A stretch of 64,000 bases of DNA from Planctomycetota bacterium (lineage in GTDB: Bacteria > Planctomycetota > UBA1135 > UBA2386). Where the stretch lies: the NCBI GenBank assembly GCA_947444055.1, contig CANEYR010000006.1, positions 1 to 64,000 on the forward strand, given 5' to 3'. Made by a program: the position numbers and the translations under genes. Positions 7,730 to 17,166 of this stretch are shown piece after piece. The first letter of the stretch is position 1; each line of letters opens with the position of its first letter. The notes beneath the pieces were generated by a model. It was not told the origin of the DNA, made no database searches, and was given only the letters and a program-made list of their open reading frames with translations.

Positions 7730-10700
7730 CTACTTGGTGGTCGGCGGCGAAGACGACGGGATGCTTGGCAGTAGACGTTTGGCGACGCCAACTGGATCCG
7801 TTGGCCAGATGCAGGTGGTGCCGTCGCCCGCCGTGGTCGCCACGGCAGAGCCATCGGGATGAAAAGTACCCCACTCAACAGGGCCGCGATGGTCGCGGAA
7901 GCGCACCAACTCGGTGCCATCGGCGAGGCGCCACAGCAGAGCCTCGGCGTTGGCGCTGTCGCTGCAGGTCAGCACGAACTGACCGTCGGGGGAGAAGGTC
8001 GCGAGCTTCAGTGGTTGCTCGGTGGTCAGTGTCTTCAGCAGGTTGCCGGCGAGATCGTGCAGGCGCGCCGTGCGATCGCGACTTGCCGTCAGCAGCGCCT
8101 TGCCATCGCCCGTGAAACGCACGGAACCGATGCGCTGGTCGTGGCCACGGATTTCGCCGCGTGGTTCGCCGCTCGGCACCGCCCAGAGGCGAACGACAGA
8201 TTCCTCTTCCTCGACGGTGGCGAGCAGGGAACCATCGCCGGTGATATCGGCGGCGTGAATGGGCTTGCCGCGGTCCAAAGTCATCACCCGCGACCGATCG
8301 TTGGTGTTCCACAGAATCAGGCGCCCACCGGTCTTGTCGCGGAGTCCCGCCGTCAGCAAGCGATCACTGCCCGGTTGGAAGTGCACGACCGCCACGCTGT
8401 TGTCGTGCCCTTCCAAGGTGTAGAGCGGCGCCCCATCCAAGAGCCGCAGCACGCGAACGTTGCCGTCGCGGGTGCCGGCGCAGGCGATGAGTTCACCAGC
8501 CCCGTCGACCGCGACGCGCGTCATCGGGTAGCCCAGTGGGTCGGTCTCCCACAGCAAGTGGCCGTCGTGTGCCGACCACAGGCGCACGCGTTCGTCGTCG
8601 CCGCCGGTGACGAGGCGCTGACCCTTGGCGTCGAAGGCGCAAGCTCCGGCCCGGCCCGCCTGGCGCATTCGTACCACGCCGCTCGCTGAGCCGAAGTCCC
8701 ACACCTTGGCGCTGCTGGTGCCGGCGAGTGCCAGTACGGCGCGGCCATCGGGCGAGAACTCGGCCGAGCCGATCGAGGGGCCGACGCCGTAGCGCTGCAC
8801 CGCCGAGCCGGTGGTCGCGCGATCGGTGCCGACATCGAACACATACAGAGCGCCGGCGCGACCGCCGGTGGCGGTCAGCGCCAATTGATCGCTTGCATCA
8901 AAGGCGACGTGGTTGACGGGGCCCTTGTGATCGAGCAGGGTCGCGATCTCGATCGGATCCCTCGGGTTCGTCACCAGGTCTGGCGCCAGTTGCCAGACGC
9001 GCGCCGTCCAATCGCGCGAACCGGTGAGCAGGCGATGCCCTTTGCTGTCGAAGGCGCAGGACGTGACTTCGAGACTGTGCTTGACCACGCCGACCACTTC
9101 GCCATCGACCGTGCGAATCAAATGCACAGCCTGGTCGCTGGCCACCGCGAGCAACGAACTGTCGGGCGAGAACGTCAAGGCGCGCACTCGGCCGCGTGGC
9201 AGCGCTCGCGCGAGTTCGATGGGTATCCCCGTTTCGACGCTCCACATTCGCACCGTGCTGGAGCTGCTGGTGGCAGCGAGGGTGCCGCTGGGACTGAGGG
9301 CGTAGGCCACGAACGTTTGCGTGTGCGCTACCGCCGGGGAGATCGCTTGGCCGTTCGCGAGGTCGTAGACCTGGGCGAGCCATGGTCCCTCGGGGCGGCC
9401 GTGGGTGAGCACGAGTACGCGGGTACCCGTGCGGTCCGGTTGCATCGCCTGCGTCACTCCGGGCAGCGCGATCGTTCGTTCCAGCGAGGCGTCGACCAGT
9501 CGCCACAACCGCATCGTCATGTCGGCGCCGGTGGTGACGAGGCGGTCGTTGCTGGCGAACGCCACGCCGACGACCTGTTTGTTGGCGGCATGGCCAGAGA
9601 GCGTCGCCATGGGCGCTCCGGTCGCCGCATCCCAAACCACGATGTGGCCGCTGTAGCCGACGGTCACGATGCGCCGACTGTCCGGCGACCAGCGGGTGGC
9701 GATGAGCTGGATGGGCTTGTCGTCGAGGGAACCGGCGCGCAGCGTGCGAGCGACGCTGCCGCTGCCTAGTGCATTGAGCACGCCCGAACGCGTCTCCAGC
9801 GACGAATGCAGTTCTTCTGCCTGCAGCGCCAACCGGATCGCGAGCTCGCGGTTGTTCTCGATCTCGTGCTGGCTGCGCATCGTCAGCGTCGTCGCTGCGT
9901 TGACGCGGCTCTTGCTCGTCTCATTGATCGCGTAGAGGCGCGCGCGACCGGCGACGTCGTTGCGCAGCCCGAGCGCTTCGTTGGCCAGGGCGATGGCTTC
10001 GGCGAAGCGCCCGTGCGTGGCGTGGTCTTCGGCCTGCACCAGCAGTTCGTCCGCAACCGACCCGCGATACCACTGCACGCCCACCGCCGTCATGGCCAAG
10101 AGCAGCAACGCGCTGGCGATGGCGGTCCCTGTGCGATGACGCCGCATCCACTTCAAGACCCGCGTCATCGCGCTGGCGGGCTTGGCGTGAACCGGTTCCC
10201 AACGCAGGAAGCGTAGGAGGTCGTCTTCGAACTCCGCCGCGGTCTGGTAGCGGTTCTGCGGATCCTTCTCGAGCGCCTTCTGGCAGATGGTGACGAGGTC
10301 GCGCGGCACCTTGTGGTTGTGCCGATGCAGCGCCACCGGTTCTTTGAAGCAGATCTCGTAGACGACCTGCTGCAGGTTCTTGCCGTCGAACGGCCGCCGC
10401 AGCGTCAGCACTTCGTAGAGGATGACGCCGAGCGCCCAGATGTCGGCGCGGTGGTCGACTTCGACGCGCTTGGCCAGCGTCTGCTCCGGGCTCATGTAGT
10501 GCGCCGTGCCCGTGATCTCGCCCGACATCGAGATGCTGCCTTCGCCGAGCGACTTGGCGAGGCCGAAGTCGAGCAGCCGCACCTGGCGACGATCGTCGAG
10601 CATCAGGTTGCGCGGCTTGAGGTCGCGGTGCACCACCTTGGCTTGGTGGGCGACCGCGAGCGCCGACGCGAGTTGCGCGACGAACATTGCGCACTCGGCG

Positions 10701-11329
10701 ACGTAGCCCTTCTCGGGAGCCAGGCCCAAGGTGCCTTCGACCGTGGTGTGGTCGTCGCCGTTGGCCAGACGCAGGTCATCGAGAATGTCACCGAGGTTGC
10801 GGCCGGCGACGAAGTCCATCGCCAGTGCAAAGGTGCCGTCGACCTCGGCCAGCGCGTGTACGGACACGATGGCTGGATGGCGCAGTTGGGCGGCGGCGGC
10901 GGCTTCGCGACGGAAGCGCTCGACGTGGCGTTTGCTGAGCGTCAGCCCGCTGGCCATCACCTTCAGGGCAACCCGTCGGTTGAGCGACTTCTGGTGGGCC
11001 AAATAGACGACGCCCATGCCGCCGCGCCCGAGTTCTTCTTGGATGACGAAGTCGCCAAACACGCGTCCCTGCGTGTCGGCGGTCGCCGACGGTGCCCATT
11101 CTTGATGGCCGAGCAGGCCATCAAAGGCGAGGAACTCGCGGATCTGCGCCAGGGCTCGGGGACGAATGTCCTCCGACAACTTGGCCACGAAGCTCACGGC
11201 ATCGGGCGCCTCGCCGCGCGAATGCAGTTCGACGAACTGCTCCACGGCGTGTTGCACGTTGGTGCTTCGTGAGCCATCGCTGGGCGGCGTCATCGCCGCG
11301 GCGGCATCCCGCTCTGGCTGCATGGTCAC
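7730..11329 (-). CDS. Membrane Ser/Thr protein kinase fused to WD40 propeller
   Basis: A 1199-residue receptor-like kinase. A Hanks-type kinase domain spans about residues 92-375: G-loop GRGGMG (101-106), VAIK-type lysine K123, catalytic HRDLKPRN, the DFG segment LLDFGLAKS and the APE-like MSPEQ. A single transmembrane segment follows (TAIASALLLLAMTAVG, about residue 400). The remainder from about residue 530 is a long series of WD40 repeats (for example VRALTFSPDSSLLAVAS and GHRLLTGSRDWTARVW), probably extracytoplasmic. It starts at GTG 11329, overlapping the sigma-factor stop as GTGA; an ATG lies 6 nt further in. Known planctomycete pairs of this type are thought to let the kinase control the ECF factor, which is the likely role here. 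Confidence 0.93.
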   Translation of the reverse strand: MTMQPERDAAAAMTPPSDGSRSTNVQHAVEQFVELHSRGEAPDAVSFVAKLSEDIRPRALAQIREFLAFDGLLGHQEWAPSATADTQGRVFGDFVIQEELGRGGMGVVYLAHQKSLNRRVALKVMASGLTLSKRHVERFRREAAAAAQLRHPAIVSVHALAEVDGTFALAMDFVAGRNLGDILDDLRLANGDDHTTVEGTLGLAPEKGYVAECAMFVAQLASALAVAHQAKVVHRDLKPRNLMLDDRRQVRLLDFGLAKSLGEGSISMSGEITGTAHYMSPEQTLAKRVEVDHRADIWALGVILYEVLTLRRPFDGKNLQQVVYEICFKEPVALHRHNHKVPRDLVTICQKALEKDPQNRYQTAAEFEDDLLRFLRWEPVHAKPASAMTRVLKWMRRHRTGTAIASALLLLAMTAVGVQWYRGSVADELLVQAEDHATHGRFAEAIALANEALGLRNDVAGRARLYAINETSKSRVNAATTLTMRSQHEIENNRELAIRLALQAEELHSSLETRSGVLNALGSGSVARTLRAGSLDDKPIQLIATRWSPDSRRIVTVGYSGHIVVWDAATGAPMATLSGHAANKQVVGVAFASNDRLVTTGADMTMRLWRLVDASLERTIALPGVTQAMQPDRTGTRVLVLTHGRPEGPWLAQVYDLANGQAISPAVAHTQTFVAYALSPSGTLAATSSSSTVRMWSVETGIPIELARALPRGRVRALTFSPDSSLLAVASDQAVHLIRTVDGEVVGVVKHSLEVTSCAFDSKGHRLLTGSRDWTARVWQLAPDLVTNPRDPIEIATLLDHKGPVNHVAFDASDQLALTATGGRAGALYVFDVGTDRATTGSAVQRYGVGPSIGSAEFSPDGRAVLALAGTSSAKVWDFGSASGVVRMRQAGRAGACAFDAKGQRLVTGGDDERVRLWSAHDGHLLWETDPLGYPMTRVAVDGAGELIACAGTRDGNVRVLRLLDGAPLYTLEGHDNSVAVVHFQPGSDRLLTAGLRDKTGGRLILWNTNDRSRVMTLDRGKPIHAADITGDGSLLATVEEEESVVRLWAVPSGEPRGEIRGHDQRIGSVRFTGDGKALLTASRDRTARLHDLAGNLLKTLTTEQPLKLATFSPDGQFVLTCSDSANAEALLWRLADGTELVRFRDHRGPVEWGTFHPDGSAVATTAGDGTTCIWPTDPVGVAKRLLPSIPSSSPPTTK

Positions 11330-12045
11330 GACTCCTGCGTGCGCGATAGCAGGCCGGACAAGCGGGCTTGGGCGCGGGACAGCAGAGCTCGCACGGCACC
11401 TTCCGTGGGCAGGCCCATTTCGGCGCAGATTTCGTCGGTGTCGAGTTCGAGGTAACGGCGCAGCACGATGATCTCGCGCTCGCGATCGGGCAGTTGTTGC
11501 AAGGCGGCGCGGATGCGTTCGGCCAGTTCGCTCTCGTCGTGCAGAGCCGACGGCGTGGCGTCCTTGGCGGCGACCGATTGCTCGACTTGGTCGTCGAGGC
11601 CGATCAGCCCGCCGTGGGCGCCGCGCTTCTTGGTCTCGACGGCGCGGATGCGGCGCACGATTTCGTACTCAGCACCCTTCAGCAGCCATGCCAAGAACGA
11701 ACCTTCCCCGCGGTACTCGAATTGGTGCAGTCGCCGCAGCGCCGACAGGATCGCATCGTGGGTGGCGTCTTCACTGTCGGCGAGCAGCAGGCGGTACTTT
11801 GGACCGATCAATTTGCGCAGGGCGTTGCGCAGCCGATCGCGGTAGCGCTGAAACAGCAGATCGATCGCATCACGATCCTGCTCGAGTGCACGGCTAACGA
11901 GGTTGCGTGTGTTGTCGTCCAAAAACGGAGCCCCGGCGAGGAGCCGCTGATTCTGCCCGGTTCCGGCCCGCCGACAAGGCACGCGTGGCTTCCGCGAAGT
12001 GAATCGGCGGGGCAGCAGGCAGGCAAACGGTTGCAGGGTCGTCAT
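11326..12045 (-). CDS. ECF-type RNA polymerase sigma factor
   Basis: A 239-residue sigma-70 family protein. Region 2 is visible from about residue 45 (LVSRALEQDRDAIDLLFQRY) through the stretch FLAWLLKGAEYEIVRRIRAVE. Region 4 is LPDREREIIVLRRYLELDTDEI followed by the helix-turn-helix part AVRALLSRAQARL. The first ~40 residues are basic and poorly conserved, so the true start could be later than the ATG at 12045. The frame runs open further upstream to 12627 but that part shows no sigma homology and overlaps an oppositely oriented lipoprotein gene. It is cotranscribed with, and overlaps, the WD40 kinase gene, fitting the kinase-linked ECF groups found in planctomycetes. Confidence 0.9.
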   Translation of the reverse strand: MTTLQPFACLLPRRFTSRKPRVPCRRAGTGQNQRLLAGAPFLDDNTRNLVSRALEQDRDAIDLLFQRYRDRLRNALRKLIGPKYRLLLADSEDATHDAILSALRRLHQFEYRGEGSFLAWLLKGAEYEIVRRIRAVETKKRGAHGGLIGLDDQVEQSVAAKDATPSALHDESELAERIRAALQQLPDREREIIVLRRYLELDTDEICAEMGLPTEGAVRALLSRAQARLSGLLSRTQES

Positions 12046-12228
12046 GGCTATGAGAGGAAGGTCGGGTCGCCGCCCATCGCACGCAGTTTCTGCAAAAGCA
12101 CCGTTGGCCCGGTAGCAGGCGGCCTTGGCGGCCAAGGACCAGCTTGGTCGAGCCCGTTCTGACCCAGCATTCGAGCGGCGCCGCCGGTAGCCTGCGCGGC
12201 GACGCGGGCCCCGCTTGCGTTGTTTGCC

Positions 12229-13227
12229 ATGCTTCGCTCCACCGTGATCTTCTGGGCCGTGTTCGCTGCCGCTGCCGCCTGCCGCGGGCCTCAGCTTGCC
12301 GACGTCAGGTTGGATCAGCACCCTGGGTTTGCGGCGCCGGCAGACTTTCCCGGTGCTGGGGCCATCATGAAGGGCTTTGACGCCGCCGACGTGGAGGGTG
12401 AGTGGCGCGCTGGCGATGAAGTGCTGTTTGGCCTGCGCTTGCGGCGGGCGACCGGCGATCGCCACTGGTTGCTGCACGTGCGGCTCACGGAGCCAGTCGC
12501 GTTGGCGCGGGTTGGCGAGCAGGGCGCCGTGCTCGACCCGGTGCCGCCGATCGATTGGACGTTGCGCGTCAATGGCGAGCCGCAGCGCTTTCGGTCGGCT
12601 AGCTGCCGGGTGCTGGCAACCGTGCACGACGCCGACGGCAATGTGCTGGGTCGGTCTGAGCCGCTGCTACCACGCGAGTTCTTGGCGCGCGGCTTTGGCG
12701 AAGCCTGTGCGCTGGTGCAGCAGCAGCGCCGGGTCGTGCGGCGCGCGCACGACGAGACCGTGTTCTATCAGGATCTCGACGTGCGCCCGTTTGCGGAAGC
12801 GACGGTGGCGGCGATGGCGATGCTGCAGGTCGTGCAGGACGACGAAGTGTTGGCGCCGCTGTTGTGGGAAGTGATCGAAAAACCCTCGGTGTGGTCGGTG
12901 GTCAAGAACCTCGGCGCCAAGGTCGTCGTGCGGCCGCGCTTCCACGCGGCGGTCGAGACCCGGTCGCCGGTCGCCGTCGCGGTGGCAAGGGCCTGGCGCG
13001 TGCCGTTGGCGTTGGTCGTCAATGAGCAGCCGGCGCTGGCCACCGAGTTGCTGGTGGTGCCATCGTGCGTGCCGTTCGCGTTGGCCGCTGGCATCGTGGG
13101 CGCCTTGGCGAAATCGCCGCTGCACACGGACATCGAGTTCTCGATGCTGCTGTTGGCGGCGCGGCGCGGGTCGGCGGCGCCTCGAATCGAGACGGCGGGC
13201 AAGTCGCAAGCAGCATTTGGCCGATAG
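12229..13227 (+). CDS. Putative lipoprotein of unknown function
   Basis: A 332-residue protein starting MLRSTVIFWAVFAAAAAC, a lipoprotein-type signal with the candidate lipidated Cys at 18. The body has no recognised domain. It contains beta-rich segments (HWLLHVRLTEPVAL) and a stretch from VVRRAHDETVFYQDLDVRPF to LQVVQDDEVLAPLLWEVIEK that looks like the ordered core, followed by a hydrophobic region (PFALAAGIVGALAK). The ATG at 12229 is preferred over a TTG three codons upstream. A TAGCCT hexamer at 12188-12193 is a possible -10 element. It precedes the next exported protein gene by 7 bp, so the two are probably cotranscribed. Confidence 0.65.
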   Translation: MLRSTVIFWAVFAAAAACRGPQLADVRLDQHPGFAAPADFPGAGAIMKGFDAADVEGEWRAGDEVLFGLRLRRATGDRHWLLHVRLTEPVALARVGEQGAVLDPVPPIDWTLRVNGEPQRFRSASCRVLATVHDADGNVLGRSEPLLPREFLARGFGEACALVQQQRRVVRRAHDETVFYQDLDVRPFAEATVAAMAMLQVVQDDEVLAPLLWEVIEKPSVWSVVKNLGAKVVVRPRFHAAVETRSPVAVAVARAWRVPLALVVNEQPALATELLVVPSCVPFALAAGIVGALAKSPLHTDIEFSMLLLAARRGSAAPRIETAGKSQAAFGR

Positions 13228-13234
13228 GGCCGCC

Positions 13235-14143
13235 ATGAAGTGGACCCTTGTCGTCGCCGCGATTGCGCTGCATGGCTCGCTCTGTGGCCAATCCCCGGTT
13301 CCCAACGGAGAGACCAAGCCGCCAAAGGAAACGGCGCGCACGGACCAGCGCGCGCAGTCGATGCGGGACCAGATTGGTTCGGGCCGAGCGGTGCACAGCC
13401 ATGTGCGGGTGGCCGTTCGTCTCAAGAACGGCAACAAGCTGATTGGGGTCGTCAAGGATGGTCGGTTGGTGGAGCGCGTCGATGGGCTGCGCTTCGTCGA
13501 TGCGCAGGCGCTGGAACGCGGCGCGGGCATTCGCTTGTGGTACTCCGGCGGCGCGCGCAACTACGTGTTCGTGCCGTTCACTGACTTCGCCGAGTACGAA
13601 GTGCTGGAGCAACTCACGCAGAAGCAGCTTCAGTTACTCGAATCGGAGATGCAGATGGAGGAACGGCGTGCCGCCGAGCGCGTCGCGGCGGCGGGTCGGC
13701 AAGCGACCGGTGCCGCGGCGGTGCCGCCGGTTGTCGAAGGCGAAGTAGCGCCGCCGACCGAGCCGGTACCGTCCCCCGTGGTCGCCGCCCCCATGGTCGG
13801 CAAGAATACGAAGAAAGCGGCCGCGGCCGAAAAGGCAGCGGCTGACAGCGCCAACACCGCTGCGAAGGCCGAGCAAGAACTGCAGAAAGCGTGGTTCGCG
13901 CTCGTGCAGGACTACCCGCCGGCGGGCGGCTGGAACGCGCAGAAGCGCGATGAAATCAAGCGGCGCCTGGTTGTCATCGGCAGCAAGCCGAGTGCTGCCG
14001 AGCAGCGCTTTGCCGACAACTTCGAGCAATGGCAAAAGGCATGTGCGCACTTTGGCGTCGAGGCCAAGAAGGCCTTGGTCGAGGGCGAGCCGGTCGAGGG
14101 CGAAGAGTCGACCGACACGCGGCGCAACCGCCGCAAGCAGTGA
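13235..14143 (+). CDS. Exported coiled-coil protein of unknown function
   Basis: A 302-residue protein with a signal peptide (MKWTLVVAAIALHGSLCGQ). Residues ~50-125 form a compact beta-rich unit (VRVAVRLKNGNKLIGVVKDG then LRFVDAQALERGAGIRLWY), reminiscent of a small SH3/Sm-like fold. Then comes a glutamine- and glutamate-rich coiled coil (EQLTQKQLQLLESEMQMEER), a Pro/Val-rich spacer and a second helical region. The basic tail DTRRNRRKQ ends the protein. No known family was recognised. It lies 7 bp after the lipoprotein gene and upstream of fabD, from which it is separated by about 75 bp. Confidence 0.65.
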   Translation: MKWTLVVAAIALHGSLCGQSPVPNGETKPPKETARTDQRAQSMRDQIGSGRAVHSHVRVAVRLKNGNKLIGVVKDGRLVERVDGLRFVDAQALERGAGIRLWYSGGARNYVFVPFTDFAEYEVLEQLTQKQLQLLESEMQMEERRAAERVAAAGRQATGAAAVPPVVEGEVAPPTEPVPSPVVAAPMVGKNTKKAAAAEKAAADSANTAAKAEQELQKAWFALVQDYPPAGGWNAQKRDEIKRRLVVIGSKPSAAEQRFADNFEQWQKACAHFGVEAKKALVEGEPVEGEESTDTRRNRRKQ

Positions 14144-14217
14144 GCATCGACGATCGCGGGGCCGATTCCCGTCTGGCGGCTTGATCGAAGCGGGGCGGGC
14201 CTGGAATGCTGTCGCGC

Positions 14218-15135
14218 ATGCAGCGCGCCTTCTTGTTCACTGGCCAGGGTTCTCAGTTCGCGGGCATGGGCAAAGAGCTCGCCGCGCGGTTTCCGATCGC
14301 GCGCGCGACCTTCGCTGAGGCCGATGCAGCGCTCGGCGAATCGATCTCCACGCTGTGCTTCGAGGGGCCGGAGGACAAGCTCGGGCTGACCGAGAACACC
14401 CAGCCAGCGACGTTGGCGGTGGCCATCGCGGCGTTCCGCGCGCTCGGCCAAACCCCGGACCTCGCCGCCGGCCATAGCCTCGGCGAATACGCGGCGCACG
14501 TGGCCGCGGGCACGCTGCAGTTCGCCGATGCCGTGCGCCTGGTGCGCGAGCGAGCGCGCCGCATGCAGAGTGCGGTGCCGATCGGCACCGGCGGCATGGT
14601 CGTGATGCGCAAGATGGGGCTCGACGAAGTGAAGGCTCTGGTCGCCAAGGTCGACGCTGGGCTGTGTGAGATCGCCAACGTCAACGAGCCCGAGCAGATC
14701 GTGGTGTCTGGCGCCATCGCGGCGATGGATCAGATTGTGACGCTTGCACCCCCGCGCAAGGCACTCAAGTTGAACGTCAGCGTGCCGTTCCACTGCTCGT
14801 TGCTGAGGGACGCGTCGGCGGCGTTTGCGCACGTGCTGGCGGCGACGACGATGCGCGATCCGGCCTTTCCGATCTGGTGCAACGTCGATGCGACGCCGGT
14901 GACGACGGCGGCGGCGGCGCGCACCGCGTTGCAGCGGCAGTTCGCTGGGGCGGTGCAATGGCAGCAGACGATCGAAGGCATGTTTGCTTTGGGCGTGCGG
15001 CACTTCGTCGAGTGCGGGCCCAAGGCGACGTTGGTCAACATGGTGAAGCGCATCGCGCTGGCGAACGGCATCGAAGGTGTGGAGACGATGGCGGCGACGA
15101 CGGCCGATGAGATCGCGGCCCTCGCGGCCAAGTGA
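14218..15135 (+). CDS. fabD: Malonyl-CoA-acyl carrier protein transacylase
   Basis: A 305-residue FabD, transferring malonyl from CoA to acyl carrier protein to start fatty acid elongation in the cytoplasm. It shows the N-terminal FLFTGQGSQFAGMG, the nucleophile elbow GHSLGE with Ser87, the conserved substrate arginine region LVRERARRMQ, the motif NEPEQIVVSG, and the catalytic His in VPFHCSLL. Length is normal. ATG 14218 aligns with the usual start just before the first strand; an in-frame ATG at 14206 is possible. The gene ends in a TGATG overlap with lpxK, so fatty-acid precursor supply is coupled with lipid A synthesis. Confidence 0.95.
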   Translation: MQRAFLFTGQGSQFAGMGKELAARFPIARATFAEADAALGESISTLCFEGPEDKLGLTENTQPATLAVAIAAFRALGQTPDLAAGHSLGEYAAHVAAGTLQFADAVRLVRERARRMQSAVPIGTGGMVVMRKMGLDEVKALVAKVDAGLCEIANVNEPEQIVVSGAIAAMDQIVTLAPPRKALKLNVSVPFHCSLLRDASAAFAHVLAATTMRDPAFPIWCNVDATPVTTAAAARTALQRQFAGAVQWQQTIEGMFALGVRHFVECGPKATLVNMVKRIALANGIEGVETMAATTADEIAALAAK

Positions 15136-16124
15136 TGGCGGCCGCACACGGGGGGTTCTCGTTGCGGCCAGCGCTGTGGCCGTTGGCAATCGCCTATGGC
15201 GGCGTCGCGGCCGTTCGCAATTGGCTGTTCGCAACGCGGCGGCGCCAGGTGCATCGCTTGCCGGTGCCGGTGGTGTCGGTCGGCAACTTGACCGTCGGCG
15301 GTACCGGTAAGACGCCAACCGTGGCGTGGCTGTGTGCGTTGGCGCAGCAGCAAGGGCGCCGTCCCGGTGTGTTGGCGCGTGGTTATGGCCGCGCCCCTGG
15401 AGCCGCGCTCAACGATGAAGGGGTGATGCTGCAACGGCGGTTGCCGTGGCTCCTGCAGGAACAGCATCCGGATCGGGTCGCCGCTGGCCACCGCCTCGTC
15501 AGCAAAGGGGCGAACTTCATCGTGCTGGACGATGGCTTCCAACATCGGCGCCTGCACCGCGATGTCGATCTCGTGTGTGTCGATGCGCGACTGCCGTTCG
15601 GCAACGGACTGTGTCTGCCAGCGGGCGACCTGCGTGAGTTTCGTTCGGGGCTGCGCCGGGCCTCCCTGGTGTTGCTGACGCGAGGTGGCGCGTTGGAACC
15701 TGATGAGTTGCAGCGACGGCTGCAACGGGTGCGATCGCTCGTCGACGCGACGACGGGTGTCTACGCCGCGGATCATGCCGCGAGCGAGTTCGTCGAACGG
15801 CCAAGCGGGCTCTCCGTGCCGTTGCAAGCCGTGCAGGGTCAGCCCTGCGTGTTGCTGTCAGCGATTGCACGACCGCAGAGTTTTCGTGACTCGATCGAAC
15901 GCCTTGGTGGGGTGGTCGCACGCGAGTTCCGGCATCGTGATCACCATCGGTTCACCGCGAGCGAAGTGCAGGCAGCTGCCACCGCGGCGGCCGCCGCCGG
16001 GGCTTGGTTGGTGACGACGGAGAAAGACGACGCGCGCATCGATCTGCCGACCCCGCGATTGGTTCTGCGCATCGAGTTGCGCTTTCTTGGCGGTGAGCCG
16101 CCGCTCTGCGAGGTGCTGCTGTGA
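15135..16124 (+). CDS. lpxK: Tetraacyldisaccharide 4'-kinase
   Basis: A 329-residue LpxK, the inner-membrane kinase that phosphorylates the 4' position of the lipid A disaccharide precursor. It has the N-terminal membrane-associated helix, the P-loop region VGNLTVGGTGKTPT (about residues 49-62), the family motif LARGYGR and the diagnostic LDDGFQHRRLHRD. The ATG at 15135 overlaps the fabD stop codon (TGATG); a GTG one codon upstream is also possible. It overlaps the acyltransferase gene downstream as GTGA. Presence of LpxK and an LpxL-like enzyme supports an outer membrane with lipid A in this organism. Confidence 0.94.
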   Translation: MAAAHGGFSLRPALWPLAIAYGGVAAVRNWLFATRRRQVHRLPVPVVSVGNLTVGGTGKTPTVAWLCALAQQQGRRPGVLARGYGRAPGAALNDEGVMLQRRLPWLLQEQHPDRVAAGHRLVSKGANFIVLDDGFQHRRLHRDVDLVCVDARLPFGNGLCLPAGDLREFRSGLRRASLVLLTRGGALEPDELQRRLQRVRSLVDATTGVYAADHAASEFVERPSGLSVPLQAVQGQPCVLLSAIARPQSFRDSIERLGGVVAREFRHRDHHRFTASEVQAAATAAAAAGAWLVTTEKDDARIDLPTPRLVLRIELRFLGGEPPLCEVLL

Positions 16125-17041
16125 AGGTGCGCTTTCGTGATCGTGTGGTCTACGTCATCGCGCGCGTGGCGATCGGCGTGGCGGCGTGGGTGCCGCAATG
16201 GCTCGGCTACCGCTGCGCGGATGCTCTTGGGCGCTTCTTCTTTCATTACGATGGGCGTCGTCGCGGTTACGCGATGCACTTCCTGCGCAATGCCTTTCCG
16301 ACCGCGAGCGATGCGGAACTGCGGCGCCTTGGCTCGCGCGCCACTGGCAACTTGTTCAAAGTGCCGCTCGATTTGGCGCGGCTGACGCGGCTGTTGGCGC
16401 GCGGGGGTGACTTGCGCTCGGTGCTCAGCTACCGCGGCTCCGAACATCACCTCGCGAACTTGCGACCGCCGTTCCTCGGCTTGACCGCGCACCTGGGCAA
16501 TTGGGAAGTGGCGGCGATCGGCGTGGCGCAGTTCTTCGGCGGCGCGCACGGCATGGCGCGGGTGTCGCGCAACCCGTTGCTCGAGCGGTGGCTGCTCGCC
16601 AATCGCCAAGGTGGGGGGCTCGTCATCCACCCTCGGCGCGGCGGCGTGCGCGACTTGGCGACGGCGCTTGGCAATGGCCACATCGGTCTGATGGTGGTCG
16701 ACCAGAACCAGCGATTGCGCGGCGTCTTCGCCCCGTTTTTTGGCGAGCTCGCCAGTTGCGAACGAGCGGGTGTGAGTCTGGCCTTGCGGTGTGGCTACCC
16801 GATCCTGGTCGGTGCGGCGATTCGGCGTGGCCTAGGCTTTCGCTTCGAGCTGGTGGCCGAAGCGCCGTTCACGCTGGTCAACACCGGCGATCGCGACGCG
16901 GATTTGCAGGCTGGAGTGGCCCGCGTCAATCAGGCGGTCGAAGCGTTGGTGCGGCAGGCACCCGAGCAGTACCTGTGGATCCACGATCGCTATCGCACCC
17001 AGCCGACGGCAGCAGAGCCGACGGCCGACGGCGATGACTAG
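16121..17041 (+). CDS. LpxL/LpxM-like lipid A biosynthesis acyltransferase
   Basis: A 306-residue member of the lauroyl/myristoyl acyltransferase family that adds secondary acyl chains to lipid A. The catalytic H-x4-E box is HLGNWE near residue 126, followed by ARVSRNPLLERWL and the glycine-rich LMVVDQNQR...VFAPFFGE block typical of the family. An N-terminal hydrophobic stretch (VYVIARVAIGVAAWV) is probably the membrane anchor. The start is a GTG overlapping the lpxK stop (GTGA). It is the last gene of the fabD-lpxK unit. The precise chain and acceptor (LpxL versus LpxM role) cannot be told from the sequence. Confidence 0.9.
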   Translation: MKVRFRDRVVYVIARVAIGVAAWVPQWLGYRCADALGRFFFHYDGRRRGYAMHFLRNAFPTASDAELRRLGSRATGNLFKVPLDLARLTRLLARGGDLRSVLSYRGSEHHLANLRPPFLGLTAHLGNWEVAAIGVAQFFGGAHGMARVSRNPLLERWLLANRQGGGLVIHPRRGGVRDLATALGNGHIGLMVVDQNQRLRGVFAPFFGELASCERAGVSLALRCGYPILVGAAIRRGLGFRFELVAEAPFTLVNTGDRDADLQAGVARVNQAVEALVRQAPEQYLWIHDRYRTQPTAAEPTADGDD

Positions 17042-17086
17042 CTCTGGTGCCTTGCTCAGAGCCGCTTGGTATCCTGCGTCGCGCAC

Positions 17087-17163
17087 GCGCCCGTAGCTCA
17101 GTTGGATAGAGCACCGCTTTTCTAAAGCGGCGGTCCCAGGTTCGATTCCTGGCGGGTGCGCCA
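17087..17163 (+). tRNA. tRNA-Arg (anticodon TCT)
   Basis: A 77-nt cloverleaf. The acceptor arm GCGCCCG (17087-17093) pairs with CGGGTGC (17153-17159) with one G-U pair. The D arm is GCTC...GAGC, the anticodon stem CCGCT/AGCGG closes the loop TTTCTAA giving anticodon TCT, and the T arm contains GGTTCGATTCC. The CCA end (17161-17163) is encoded. A TATCCT hexamer at 17070-17075 lies 11 nt upstream and is a plausible -10 element. Confidence 0.97.
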
Positions 17164-17166
17164 AAT

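Noticed and set aside
12046..12627. Upstream extension of the ECF sigma factor frame
   Set aside because: It shows no sigma features and overlaps the start of the oppositely oriented lipoprotein gene; the ATG at 12045 suffices.
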